Shown in pieces: positions 1 through 7,834 of a stretch of 35,005 nt of DNA. The stretch is from Mycobacterium sp. URHB0044 (GTDB taxonomy: Bacteria; Actinomycetota; Actinomycetes; Mycobacteriales; Mycobacteriaceae). The position numbers and the translations under genes are program-made. The notes under the pieces were generated by a model, which worked only from the letters and a program-made list of their open reading frames with translations, did not search any database and had not been told where the DNA came from. Location: the NCBI RefSeq assembly GCF_000620625.1, contig NZ_KK211157.1:184505-219509 (forward strand), written 5' to 3'. The number at the start of each line of letters is the position of its first letter. Within the stretch, counting starts at the first letter, position 1.

Positions 1-584
1 CGCTGATCGATCGCGGCGGCGTCGGCGGCGTGAATGTGACCCAACAAGAAGGCCATCCCCGCAGTGTCGCTCGGCAAGATCTCCACATAGCGGTTGTCGT
101 CGACCTCCGGCGGAACCCGCACCGCATTCGGATCGAACTTCGCCACCCACAAATCGATGCGATCCCGAAGTTTCGGTTTCGAGAGTTTCATCCACTTCTC
201 GGCGTGCCCGGCGATCGCCTCATCCACGGTGGCGATGACCTCGTCCTCGACGTTCTCGGTGCGCGCGATGATCGTCGAGACCATCCGAAAGTCGATCGTG
301 CCCCGCAGGAACACCTTCGCCACCATCGGTAGCCGCTCACACAAGGTGCGCCCATAGTGGATCTGGCCCACCGCGCGGGCGTGGCTGACGTTCTGCGCCG
401 CCGACACCTCCGCAGCCACCTCGGCGGTCACATCGGTGCGCCACGTATTCCACTGCGCCAACTCCACCGCCCGGCGGGCATACAACCTGCCCACCGCCAG
501 CAACCGCTGCGCGGTCGCCGTCGACTCATCACGCGTCGCCTCACCCATCACCTCGATGAGCTCACACTCCGGACCATCGAACAC
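1..584 (-). CDS. DUF222 / 13E12-repeat family protein, 5' part only (runs off the left edge)
   Basis: Reading the minus strand from a GTG at 584 gives an uninterrupted frame of about 194 residues to the window edge. It begins VFDGPECELIEVMGEA and contains RLYARRAVELAQW, AEVSAAQNVSHARAVGQI and FLRGTIDFRMVSTIIARTE, followed by the WVAKFDPNAVR region. This is the N-terminal DUF222 domain of the mycobacterial 13E12 repeat family, which usually ends in an HNH nuclease domain (not visible here). The GTG is chosen because family members commonly start just before this block; no strong ribosome binding site is seen. It lies downstream of, and in the same direction as, the acyl-CoA dehydrogenase. These genes are repetitive and often sit at recombination points; their cellular role is not established. 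Confidence 0.8.
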   Translation of the reverse strand, partial: MFDGPECELIEVMGEATRDESTATAQRLLAVGRLYARRAVELAQWNTWRTDVTAEVAAEVSAAQNVSHARAVGQIHYGRTLCERLPMVAKVFLRGTIDFRMVSTIIARTENVEDEVIATVDEAIAGHAEKWMKLSKPKLRDRIDLWVAKFDPNAVRVPPEVDDNRYVEILPSDTAGMAFLLGHIHAADAAAIDQ

Positions 585-615
585 ATGTGCGAGTCTACAA
601 GGACCCACCGACAAA

Positions 616-1791
616 CTAGGCGCCCTCCAACACCGCCGCCGGGCCACGAGTCATCAGCTGCCTGCCCACGATGAGTCGTTGGATCTCGCTGGCGCCCTCC
701 CAGATTCGCTCGACGCGCAGCTCGCGGTACATCCGCTCGGCGACGTTCTCCCGCATGTAACCGCGCCCACCGAAGATCTGCACGCTGCGGTCGGCCACCC
801 GGCCTGCCATCTCGGAGCAGTACAGCTTGGCCATCGACGCCTGGGCATGGAGGGTCTTGCGGTCGGTGCCTGCGTCGATCGAGCGCGCCACCTCGTAGAG
901 CATGGTGCGCGCGGCGAACAGTTCCGTAGCGCTGTCGGCCAGCATGCCCGTCACCAATTGATGCTCGCCGAGCGGCTTGCCGTCGACCACCCGATCCTTG
1001 GCGAAAGCAGTCACCTCGTCCAACAACCGCTGCGCGGCCCCGACGCAGCGCGCCGCCACCATCAGCCGCTCGAACCGAAACCAGTCCTGGGTGAAGGTCA
1101 TGCCCTCCCCCTCTGCGCCGACCAGGTTCCGAACCGGGACGCGCACACCGTTGAACGCCACGATCGGGTGCTCGTCGGCGATGTGGTGCGAATAGTGCGG
1201 TGTGCGAACCACTTCCACACCGGGCCAGGGCAGATCCACCACGAGCAGCACGTGCTCGCCGTCGAACTCACCACCGACCAACTTGGCCTGCACGAACAGG
1301 TAGTCCGCGAGGTTGTACGACGTGACGTGCCACTTGACCCCATCGATCACGTACTCGTCGCCCACCCGGCGGGCGGTGGCCCGAAGCGCCGACACGTCGG
1401 AGCCCGCGAACTCCTCGGTGATCGCGTACGCCTCGTGCTTCTCGCCGCGGACTGCGGGCAACAGCCAACGCTCACGCTGATACTCGGTGGCCACGTCGAC
1501 CCACCACTGCGGCGGCGTCGCCATCACCCACGCGAGTCCATTGGTCACGCGGCCCGTCTGCTCCTGCACCAGAACCTGCTGCAGCGCAGTGCATCCCGGA
1601 CCACCGACGGACGTCGGCATGTTGGTGGCATAGAGGCCCAATTCGATTGCCCGGGACTGATGTTCAGCTGTCAGCTCCTTCGGCAACATACCGCCGGCCA
1701 GTTCGGCTTCGACCTCGTGCGGAATCAGCGATTCGACGAACGTTCGCGCCGTCTCGCGGATGCGTCGATCCTCCGCCGAAAGTCCGTACAT
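616..1791 (-). CDS. Acyl-CoA dehydrogenase family protein
   Basis: This 391-residue protein has the usual length and layout of a soluble FAD-dependent acyl-CoA dehydrogenase: an N-terminal helical domain, a middle beta domain with AITEEFAGSDVSAL, and a C-terminal helical domain. The tail RIWEGASEIQRLIVGRQ carries the Glu that serves as catalytic base in MCAD-type enzymes, and IFGGRGYMRE is the FAD-contacting loop. It would introduce an alpha,beta double bond into an acyl-CoA; the substrate cannot be read from sequence. It is divergent from the FAD oxidoreductase/cupin pair, and the spacer holds a TetR-type operator (1821-1836) shared with the aminotransferase/Pot locus. A TAGACT -10 box at the operator's edge reads toward this gene, so repression and release by amine substrate is the simple model. 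A role in aliphatic amine breakdown is inference from the shared operator only. Confidence 0.9.
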   Translation of the reverse strand: MYGLSAEDRRIRETARTFVESLIPHEVEAELAGGMLPKELTAEHQSRAIELGLYATNMPTSVGGPGCTALQQVLVQEQTGRVTNGLAWVMATPPQWWVDVATEYQRERWLLPAVRGEKHEAYAITEEFAGSDVSALRATARRVGDEYVIDGVKWHVTSYNLADYLFVQAKLVGGEFDGEHVLLVVDLPWPGVEVVRTPHYSHHIADEHPIVAFNGVRVPVRNLVGAEGEGMTFTQDWFRFERLMVAARCVGAAQRLLDEVTAFAKDRVVDGKPLGEHQLVTGMLADSATELFAARTMLYEVARSIDAGTDRKTLHAQASMAKLYCSEMAGRVADRSVQIFGGRGYMRENVAERMYRELRVERIWEGASEIQRLIVGRQLMTRGPAAVLEGA

Positions 1792-1820
1792 CCGGGCACC
1801 CCGATCCTCGCCGACCTCTT

Positions 1821-1836
1821 GACTGAGCGTTCAGTC
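1821..1836. promoter_or_regulatory. TetR-type operator, site 1 (acyl-CoA dehydrogenase / FAD oxidoreductase divergent promoter)
   Basis: GACTGAGCGTTCAGTC is a perfect 6-bp inverted repeat (GACTGA / TCAGTC) with a 4-bp centre. With its flanks (1819-1841) it matches 22 of 23 bases at 17281-17303, in front of the aminotransferase and potD. The minus-strand -10 candidate TAGACT (1833-1838) overlaps its right end and TTGACT (1819-1824) resembles a plus-strand -35, so a bound repressor could block both genes. The size and symmetry fit a TetR-family operator; the regulator at 14024 is the natural candidate. Confidence 0.75.
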
Positions 1837-1855
1837 TATGCCACCGTCTCGTAGT

Positions 1856-3058
1856 ATGACCAGTCCCGATGGCGCCGACGTCGTGGTGGTCGGTGGGGGG
1901 ACGGTCGGTGCGTGGACCGCCGTTCTGCTCGCCGAACGCGGTGTGCGCGACGTCATCCTCCTCGAAGCGAGCACACTCGGCGACGGGGCGAGCAGTCGCG
2001 CCGCGGGCATGGTCCGCGCGCAGGGCGGCACCGAAACAGCGATCCGCCTTGGCCTGAGGTCGCAGGAGTTCTACGCCGCCAGCGGCGAACGGTTCCCGTT
2101 CGACTGCGGATTCGTCGCGCAGGGCTACTTGATGCCCTGCTTCACACCGGCCGAGGTGGAACAGGCGCACGAACGCATCGCTTTGCAGCGCGGCCTTGGC
2201 CTCGAGGTCGAGTGGCTCGACGGCGACGACCTCGATGCGCGGCACACCGGCCTGGCGTCGGGCGTCACGATGGGCGCCTCGTTCGCGCCGGGCGATGGCT
2301 ACATCGACGCGCCACGAAACGTGTTGGCCTACACCGCGGCCCTCACCGCGCACGGTGTCGACGTCCGGGAGCACTGCACGTTCACCGGCCTGCGCACCCG
2401 CGGCGGACGCGTGGTGGGCGTCGACACATCGGGGGGACCCATCGACGCCGACCGGGTGGTGCTCACCGGTGGACCGCAGCTCGCCGACGTCGGCCGCCGC
2501 GCCGGTGCCCGCATTCCGGCAGGCGGCACCCGCCACCAGGTCGTCGTCACCGCCAAGCTATCGGACTTGAACGTCTACGAGTTGCCGATGGTGTTCGACG
2601 TGACCTCCGGAATCTACTGGCGGCCAGGGGAATCCGGTGGCCTGCTGTGGGGCATGAGCAATCCGGCCGAACCGCCAGGGGTCGCCGTCGACTTCGACAC
2701 GGACTACTACGTGAAGGCGCGTGACCGCATCGAGCACCTGTTCCCAGAGGTTGCCGGCCTCGGCCTGCGCCGGTCATGGGCGGCGACCATCGACTACACC
2801 CCCGATCACCTGCCGATCCTCGGGCCGTTGCTCACCGACGACGGGCCGCTCGAAGGCACGGTGGTGGCCAGCGCCGCAGGCCACGGCATGATGTGGGGCC
2901 CCGCGGTGGCCGAGGTGGCCGCCGACCTCGTCACGACGGGTACGTGCACCTGGCTCGACCTGACCGACCTCGGTCTGGACCGCTTCGACGCCGACGGCAA
3001 CAGCCGCCTTGCGCCCGAACCTATTTCGCTGCCGTTCCCGGAGAGGGCCATGCAATGA
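1856..3058 (+). CDS. FAD-dependent oxidoreductase, DAO / sarcosine-oxidase-like
   Basis: This 400-residue flavoprotein opens with VVVVGGGTVGAWTAVLLAE, the Rossmann dinucleotide motif of D-amino-acid-oxidase family enzymes, followed by LLEAS and the SSRAAGMVRAQGG substrate/FAD loop. Near the C-terminus YTPDHLPILGP and AAGHGMMWGPAVAEVAADL are the second FAD-contacting block. Relatives oxidise N-methylated or secondary amines (sarcosine, dimethylglycine) or D-amino acids. An in-frame ATG at 1838 would add six residues but lies two bases from the operator; 1856 fits the family N-terminus better. Neither start has a clear ribosome binding site, so short-leader or leaderless translation is possible. 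It overlaps the downstream cupin by 4 bases (ATGA). The link to amine oxidation comes from the family and from the operator shared with Pot and aminotransferase genes. Confidence 0.88.
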   Translation: MTSPDGADVVVVGGGTVGAWTAVLLAERGVRDVILLEASTLGDGASSRAAGMVRAQGGTETAIRLGLRSQEFYAASGERFPFDCGFVAQGYLMPCFTPAEVEQAHERIALQRGLGLEVEWLDGDDLDARHTGLASGVTMGASFAPGDGYIDAPRNVLAYTAALTAHGVDVREHCTFTGLRTRGGRVVGVDTSGGPIDADRVVLTGGPQLADVGRRAGARIPAGGTRHQVVVTAKLSDLNVYELPMVFDVTSGIYWRPGESGGLLWGMSNPAEPPGVAVDFDTDYYVKARDRIEHLFPEVAGLGLRRSWAATIDYTPDHLPILGPLLTDDGPLEGTVVASAAGHGMMWGPAVAEVAADLVTTGTCTWLDLTDLGLDRFDADGNSRLAPEPISLPFPERAMQ

Positions 3059-3378
3059 TGACGCACGCAGCAGAAGCCGAGCTTGAGGACTGGGGCCCGC
3101 TTCCCGAGGCGACCGATGTTCCGATGGACACCCACGGCGTCGAATTGTGGGTGGACGGCGAGTCGTCCGCGGGCATCTGGCAATGCGCGCCGGGACCGTC
3201 GCGGTGGGCGCTAGAGACCAACGAGGTCATCTACCTCGTCGCGGGAAGCATGACCGTCACGCCCGACGGCGGCGAGCCATCGCAGATCGGCGTCGGTGAC
3301 ATGGCGGTGTTCCCGAAGGGCTGGACCGGCACCTGGGACCTGCACGAAACCGTGCGCAAGGTCTATTCGATCTTCTGA
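3055..3378 (+). CDS. Small cupin (DUF861 / Cupin_3-like) protein
   Basis: This 107-residue single cupin has the conserved pattern ELWVDGESSAGIWQCAPG, then NEVIYLVAGSMTVTPDGG and GDMAVFPKGWTGTWDLHE, as in the Cupin_3/DUF861 group related to EutQ and ureidoglycine aminohydrolase. The start ATG at 3055 overlaps the upstream stop (ATGA) and follows GGAGAGG, so it is translationally coupled to the FAD oxidoreductase. Such cupins often accompany amine or amino-acid oxidases, but their reaction is rarely known; no activity is assigned here. Its last 16 bases overlap the convergent ROK gene, leaving no room for a dedicated terminator between them. Confidence 0.85.
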   Translation: MMTHAAEAELEDWGPLPEATDVPMDTHGVELWVDGESSAGIWQCAPGPSRWALETNEVIYLVAGSMTVTPDGGEPSQIGVGDMAVFPKGWTGTWDLHETVRKVYSIF

Positions 3379-4574
3379 CCCCTGGCCACCATCATCCGGC
3401 CGACCGGATCGTCGAGCAGTCCACGGAACGCGACTTCCGACGCACCAACGAGGACCGGCTGATCCCCCAACCCGGGCAACACGATGCGTGGCGCCATACC
3501 CGGAATTCGCAGTGCCCGCGTCGCCATCTCCGCTTCGACGTCGCGTTCGACCCACCGGTACAACGACCGGAGATAGCCGCCCATGATGATCATCCTCGGA
3601 TTCAGAAGGTTCACCAGCCCGGCCAGTCCGCGGCCGAGGTGACGACCGATGGTTGCGAGTTCTACTGGAGCCGACGTCAATTCATCGAGATAGTCGCCAA
3701 GATGCGCGAGCCGGTCCGGCGGGCAGCCGACGGCCGCGGCCATCGCCGCCGCTCCGATCTCGGTTTCCCAGCACCCGGTGGCGCCACAGTGGCACTGCTT
3801 CCTTCCGTCGCCGAACGGCACGTGGCCGATCTCCCCAGCGAAACCGTACGCTCCGCTGATGGGTCGGCCGCCCGCCACGACTCCTGCACCCACGCCCACT
3901 TCACCGGAGATGTAGACCAGGTCGTCGACGCCGCGGCCGATGCCGCGCAGGTGCTCGGCCAGTGCCCCATGGTCGGCGTCGTTGCCCAATACGGGTCGCA
4001 GCGAACTTCCCAGCTCGGCGGCCAGCAGGTCCGCGAGCGGCAGGTCGCGCCACCCGAGATTCGGTGCCAGGCGCACGATTCCGCTGTCCGGATCTGCGAT
4101 GCCGGGCACGCTGATGCCGATCCCGACGAGCACCGACGCGGGCGCCGCGTCGCGGACGGCCCGGCGAATCAGGTGCGCAACCGCGCGGACCGTGGCCTGC
4201 GGGTCGTGGTTGTCCGGCGACGGTCCGCTGGCGTGCGACAGCACCCGCCCACCCAAACCGACCCGGGCCACCACCAAGCCGGACACCCGCACGTCGACCG
4301 CCAGTACGTAGGCCCGTTCGGTCGCGCACACGTCGACCGACGGCCGGCCGGCGGCCGTGTGCATCCTGGCGTCCGGCGGCTGCTGGGTGGCCAGCCCGAG
4401 CTCCTCGACCTCGGCGACGAGGTCGGCGATCGTGCTGCGGTTGAGGCCCATCAGCGTCGTCAGTGACGATCGCGAGAGTTGACCGGCAAGGTGCAGATGG
4501 CCGAGCAGCGTGCTCAGGTTGTGCCGTCGCACGCCGTCGCGATTCGTCCCGGCCCCGGCACGCGAGCTCGGCAT
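3363..4574 (-). CDS. ROK-family transcriptional regulator, last gene of the xylose operon
   Basis: This 403-residue protein has an N-terminal winged helix (RRHNLSTLLGHLHLAGQLSRSSL, MGLNRSTIADLVAEVEELGL) followed by a ROK sugar-kinase-like domain. The zinc-binding motif CHCGATGCWETE and the GNDADHGALAEH block are present. The length is typical of NagC/XylR-type repressors. It starts 6 bases after the permease stop, so it is the distal gene of xylA-binding protein-ATPase-permease-ROK and probably feeds back on that operon. A second ROK regulator (9137-10276) stands at the other end of the locus. Which of the two binds the paired 23-bp sites is not decidable from sequence. The 3' end overlaps the convergent cupin by 16 bases. 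Confidence 0.9.
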   Translation of the reverse strand: MPSSRAGAGTNRDGVRRHNLSTLLGHLHLAGQLSRSSLTTLMGLNRSTIADLVAEVEELGLATQQPPDARMHTAAGRPSVDVCATERAYVLAVDVRVSGLVVARVGLGGRVLSHASGPSPDNHDPQATVRAVAHLIRRAVRDAAPASVLVGIGISVPGIADPDSGIVRLAPNLGWRDLPLADLLAAELGSSLRPVLGNDADHGALAEHLRGIGRGVDDLVYISGEVGVGAGVVAGGRPISGAYGFAGEIGHVPFGDGRKQCHCGATGCWETEIGAAAMAAAVGCPPDRLAHLGDYLDELTSAPVELATIGRHLGRGLAGLVNLLNPRMIIMGGYLRSLYRWVERDVEAEMATRALRIPGMAPRIVLPGLGDQPVLVGASEVAFRGLLDDPVGRMMVARGQKIE

Positions 4575-4580
4575 TGCGCC

Positions 4581-5846
4581 TCAGCTCAGACCCGTTGCGG
4601 ACCGCCGTCGTCGGGAGATGGCGTCCACACTGGCGGCGAGCAGCAGCACGCCGCCCGTGACCAGGAAGTTGATGTAGGACGACTGGTTGAGCAGACCGAG
4701 ACCGTTGGCGATCGTCGCGACCACCACCCCACCGATCACCGCGTCGAGCGCACGGCCCTTGCCACCGAACAGGCTGGTGCCGCCGATCACCGCCGCGCCG
4801 ACCGCGTACAACAGCACGTTGCCTGCTCCGGACGAGGCAGAAACCTTGCCGCCGTAGGACGCTGCGATGATCCCGCTGATGGCGGCCAACGACGAACAGA
4901 CGATGAAGACCGACATCCGAATCCGATCGACGTTGACGCCCGCCCGCCGCGCCGCCTCCGCGTTGCCGCCGACGGCGTAGATGTGCCGTCCGTACGAGGT
5001 GCGCGTCAGCACGAAGGTCAACCCGATGAGCAGCACGCCCACCATCGGCAAAACGTAGGGGATTCCGCGGATCTCGACGTTCGGGTTGACGCTGCGATTG
5101 AGGCTGAGCAGGTACGTCACCCCGAGCGTCACCACGGCGACGCCGACGATGCGTGCTGCCACCACCCCGAACGGTGAGTGGTGCAGTCCCGCACGGACCT
5201 TGCTGCGGTGCCGGAAGAGCTCCAACCCGGCGAACCCGGCCACCACCAGCAGCGCGCCGACCCAGCCCACCATGACCGGCAGGTTGTCGATGGTGATGCC
5301 CCTGATCACCGGATTGTCGACTCGGACCGAGCCGCCCTCACCGATGAGCTTGAGCGTAACGCCCTGCAGCCCAAGGAAGAACGCGAGCGTCACCACGAAC
5401 GAGGGAATTCCCAGTTTCGCCCGCAGCAGCCCGATCGCCAAGCCGATGAACGCACCGCACAGCACACCACCCAGCACCGCCGCCCACCACGGCCAGCCCT
5501 GGTTCGTGATGGCAAGGGCCATCGCGCAGGCCGAGACACCACCGGCAACGCCCGCGGACAGGTCGATGTCGCCGAGCAGCAACACGAACACCAGTCCCAT
5601 CGCCAACACGCAGATGGAGCCGGCCTGCGTCACCAGGTTGGCCAGGTTGAGCGCCGACATGAACCGTTCGTTGGCGGCACCGAACACGATGAACAGCACG
5701 ATGAGTCCGAGTACCGCAGGCAGTGAACCCATGTCGCCGCCGCGAACGCGCTGGAGGTAGCCGCGTACCGCTTCCCCGAACGTCTCGTCGGGCCGGTTGT
5801 CTTGGGCGAAATCCGTTTCGCTGGCGCTACTTTGGATGGTGGCCAT
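4581..5846 (-). CDS. xylH: Sugar ABC transporter permease, xylose type
   Basis: This 421-residue integral membrane protein of the branched-chain amino-acid/ribose permease family (BPD_transp_2) has about ten hydrophobic segments. LLLGDIDLSAGVAGGVSACAM is the characteristic family motif, and GRHIYAVGGNAEAARRAGV is the cytoplasmic loop that contacts the ATPase. The ATG at 5846 is preferred because AAGGA lies 7 bases upstream; an upstream in-frame ATG at 5900 would overlap the ATPase gene. It forms the membrane channel of an importer with the ATPase at 5869 and the lipoprotein at 6653. The symbol follows from xylA context and family similarity; ribose or another pentose cannot be excluded. Confidence 0.88.
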   Translation of the reverse strand: MATIQSSASETDFAQDNRPDETFGEAVRGYLQRVRGGDMGSLPAVLGLIVLFIVFGAANERFMSALNLANLVTQAGSICVLAMGLVFVLLLGDIDLSAGVAGGVSACAMALAITNQGWPWWAAVLGGVLCGAFIGLAIGLLRAKLGIPSFVVTLAFFLGLQGVTLKLIGEGGSVRVDNPVIRGITIDNLPVMVGWVGALLVVAGFAGLELFRHRSKVRAGLHHSPFGVVAARIVGVAVVTLGVTYLLSLNRSVNPNVEIRGIPYVLPMVGVLLIGLTFVLTRTSYGRHIYAVGGNAEAARRAGVNVDRIRMSVFIVCSSLAAISGIIAASYGGKVSASSGAGNVLLYAVGAAVIGGTSLFGGKGRALDAVIGGVVVATIANGLGLLNQSSYINFLVTGGVLLLAASVDAISRRRRSATGLS

Positions 5847-5868
5847 GGTCTTGTCCTTCACGAGTGCA

Positions 5869-6645
5869 TCACATCGATTGAGCGGCTTCGGCAGGCGCAA
5901 GGCCGAGATCGCCGGAACGCCCGGCGGTGATCAGCTCCACCACCTGGCTGTGGGTAACCTCCGACGCCTTCACCTCGGCCGCCACCCGGCCGAGATACAG
6001 CGCACAGATCCGGTCGGCGACCTCGAACACGTCGACCATGTTGTGCGAGATCAACACCACGCCAAGGCCTTGATCGGCCAACCGGCGAACGAGGTCGATG
6101 ACCTGCCGGGTCTGCGCCACGCCAAGGGCGGCGGTCGGCTCGTCGAGCAGCACCACCTTGGAGTTCCACAGCACGCACTTCGCGATCGCGACCGTTTGGC
6201 GCTGACCGCCCGACAGGCTGGACACCGTCTGGCGCACCGACTTTACGGTCCGCACCGACAACGACGTCAGCGCCTGGCGGGCCATCGTTTCCATCTTGGC
6301 CTCGTCGAGCACGCCCCGCGTCACGATCTCACGACCCAGGAACATGTTCGACACGATGTCGAGGTTGTCGCACAGCGCCAGGTCCTGGTAGACGACCTCG
6401 ATGCCAAGCGCCGCAACGTCGTTGGGCCCGTGCACCGTGACCGGCTTGCCCTCGAACAGATACGTGCCGCTGTCGATCGGGTGGATGCCCGCGATGGCCT
6501 TGACCAGCGTCGACTTCCCCGCGCCGTTGTCGCCCACCAGTGCGGTGACCTCACCGGGATAGACCTGGAAGTCGACGTCGTGCAGCACGTGCACGACACC
6601 GAAACTCTTGTTGACTCCCCGTAATTCGAGGATCGGCTCGGTCAT
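5869..6645 (-). CDS. xylG: Sugar ABC transporter ATP-binding protein, single-domain
   Basis: This 258-residue ABC ATPase has Walker A GDNGAGKST, signature LSGGQRQ, Walker B VVLLDEPTAALG and the H-loop ISHNM. It has one nucleotide-binding domain, whereas E. coli XylG and RbsA are fused doubles of about 500 residues, so it should work as a homodimer, like FrcA-type proteins. The start at 6645 (MTEPILELRGVNKSFG) lies 7 bases after the binding-protein stop; an upstream in-frame ATG at 6720 would lie inside that gene and encode an unlikely arginine/proline-rich lead. It powers import through the permease encoded next. Confidence 0.88.
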   Translation of the reverse strand: MTEPILELRGVNKSFGVVHVLHDVDFQVYPGEVTALVGDNGAGKSTLVKAIAGIHPIDSGTYLFEGKPVTVHGPNDVAALGIEVVYQDLALCDNLDIVSNMFLGREIVTRGVLDEAKMETMARQALTSLSVRTVKSVRQTVSSLSGGQRQTVAIAKCVLWNSKVVLLDEPTAALGVAQTRQVIDLVRRLADQGLGVVLISHNMVDVFEVADRICALYLGRVAAEVKASEVTHSQVVELITAGRSGDLGLAPAEAAQSM

Positions 6646-6652
6646 CGGCCGA

Positions 6653-7750
6653 TCAGAGTCCCGCAGCGGTGCACATCGCGGCGAACTGCCCGGCGCACAC
6701 CTCTTCCTTGGACTGGCCACCGTCCTTGAAGACCACGTCGATGTTGTCCTTGGTGATCGACTTCGGGGTCAGCAACACCGAGGGAACGTCGCGGTTGCCC
6801 TTGTCGTCCTTCGAGGTGCTGTTGGTCGAGACGTCCTTGCCCGTCGCAAGGGCGATGGCGGCCTCGGCCAGTGCGCCTGCTTCTTCCTTCGCCGACTTGT
6901 AGACCGACATGCACTGCGTTCCGGCGAGGATGTTCTGCAGCCCTTCGACGGTGGCGTCCTGACCGGTCACGGGGACCTGGCCGGCCCGCTGGTTCTTCTG
7001 CAGGATCGAGATCACCGATCCGGCCAGTCCGTCGTTCGCGGCATAGACGCCGTCGATCTTGCCGTCAGCCGCGGTGTACATCTGCTCGAAGATCGTGACG
7101 GCCTTGTCGTTGTCCCAGTCCGGCACGGCCTGCTCGCCGACGATCTTGATCGACGGGGTCTTGTCGATCACCGAATGCGCGCCCGCGGTGAACAGGGTGG
7201 CGTTGTTGTCGGTGGGAGAACCGTTGAGGAACACCACGTTCGACGGCTTGCCTGCCAGGCAGTCGGCCAGACCCTGCCCCTGCAGCTCGCCGACCTTGGT
7301 GTTGTCGAACGAGATGTAGGCGTCGGCCGACCCGCCAAGGGTGAGCCGGTCGTAGTCGATGGTCTTGACGCCCTGGCTGGCCGCCTTCTGCTGAATGGAG
7401 GCACCGCTGTCGGAGTCGAGGTTGACGATGGCCAGTACGGTCACCCCGTCGGCGATCATGCCGTCGGCGATGGTGGCCATGCTGTCGGCCGAGCCCTCGG
7501 CGTTCTGGATCGTGTACGGCACGCCCGCTTGCTTGAAGGCCGCCTCGAGCGCAGGCCGGTCCTTGGATTCCCATCGCACGGACGACTTGGTGTCCGGCAG
7601 GATCACACCGATCTTGCCCTTCTGGGCCTGGTCGCCTCCGCCTCCGCCACCGCCGCTGCCACCGCTGCCGCTGTCGCACGCGGTGAGGACCAGCCCGGCC
7701 GCCAGGGGCACGGCGAGCACGGCCAGCATCCGAGGACCGAAACGCTTCAT
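6653..7750 (-). CDS. xylF: Xylose-type sugar ABC transporter substrate-binding lipoprotein
   Basis: This 365-residue exported protein has signal peptide MKRFGPRMLAVLAVPLAAG with lipobox LTAC (acylated Cys about residue 25), then a glycine-rich linker and a periplasmic-binding fold (Peripla_BP_4): KIGVILPDTKSSVRWESKDR, DGVTVLAIVNLDSDSG and YAANDGLAGSVI. The DTKSSVRWE segment is characteristic of XylF-like proteins. It would capture the sugar outside the membrane and deliver it to the permease. It has its own upstream region (7751-7834) with a 23-bp inverted repeat and a CRP-like site, so it can be transcribed separately from xylA even though both read the same way. D-xylose is inferred from XylA next door. 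Confidence 0.88.
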   Translation of the reverse strand: MKRFGPRMLAVLAVPLAAGLVLTACDSGSGGSGGGGGGGDQAQKGKIGVILPDTKSSVRWESKDRPALEAAFKQAGVPYTIQNAEGSADSMATIADGMIADGVTVLAIVNLDSDSGASIQQKAASQGVKTIDYDRLTLGGSADAYISFDNTKVGELQGQGLADCLAGKPSNVVFLNGSPTDNNATLFTAGAHSVIDKTPSIKIVGEQAVPDWDNDKAVTIFEQMYTAADGKIDGVYAANDGLAGSVISILQKNQRAGQVPVTGQDATVEGLQNILAGTQCMSVYKSAKEEAGALAEAAIALATGKDVSTNSTSKDDKGNRDVPSVLLTPKSITKDNIDVVFKDGGQSKEEVCAGQFAAMCTAAGL

Positions 7751-7770
7751 GGAGATGTTCCCATCGTTCG

Positions 7771-7793
7771 ATTTGTTGTTTCAGGCAACATAT
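7771..7793. promoter_or_regulatory. Putative ROK operator, site B (upstream of the xylose-binding lipoprotein)
   Basis: Half-sites ATTTGTTG and CAACATAT flank a 7-base centre, forming a 23-bp imperfect palindrome ending 21 bases before the start codon at 7750. The site at 9078-9100 has the same geometry, with identical outer bases ATTTGTT and AACATAT. AT-rich TTTGTT-type arms are typical of NagC/XylR-class ROK repressor sites. It would repress transcription of the transporter genes. Confidence 0.65.
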
Positions 7794-7794
7794 A

Positions 7795-7812
7795 ACGTGA
7801 CACACGTCACGT
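7795..7812. promoter_or_regulatory. CRP-like palindrome
   Basis: ACGTGACACACGTCACGT is a perfect 7-bp inverted repeat with a 4-base centre. It contains GTGA-N6-TCAC, the core of cAMP receptor protein sites in mycobacteria and other bacteria. It lies two bases beyond the ROK-like site on the promoter-distal side relative to the binding-protein gene, an arrangement suited to carbon-catabolite control. Whether it activates or represses depends on the transcription start, which I cannot fix. Confidence 0.55.
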
Positions 7813-7834
7813 CTAGAGGTTCACACCGTCGAGC

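Noticed and set aside
436..1854. 472-residue plus-strand open frame
   Set aside because: It is antisense to the acyl-CoA dehydrogenase, has low-complexity His/Arg/Leu-rich translation with no recognisable motif, and reflects high-GC codon bias.
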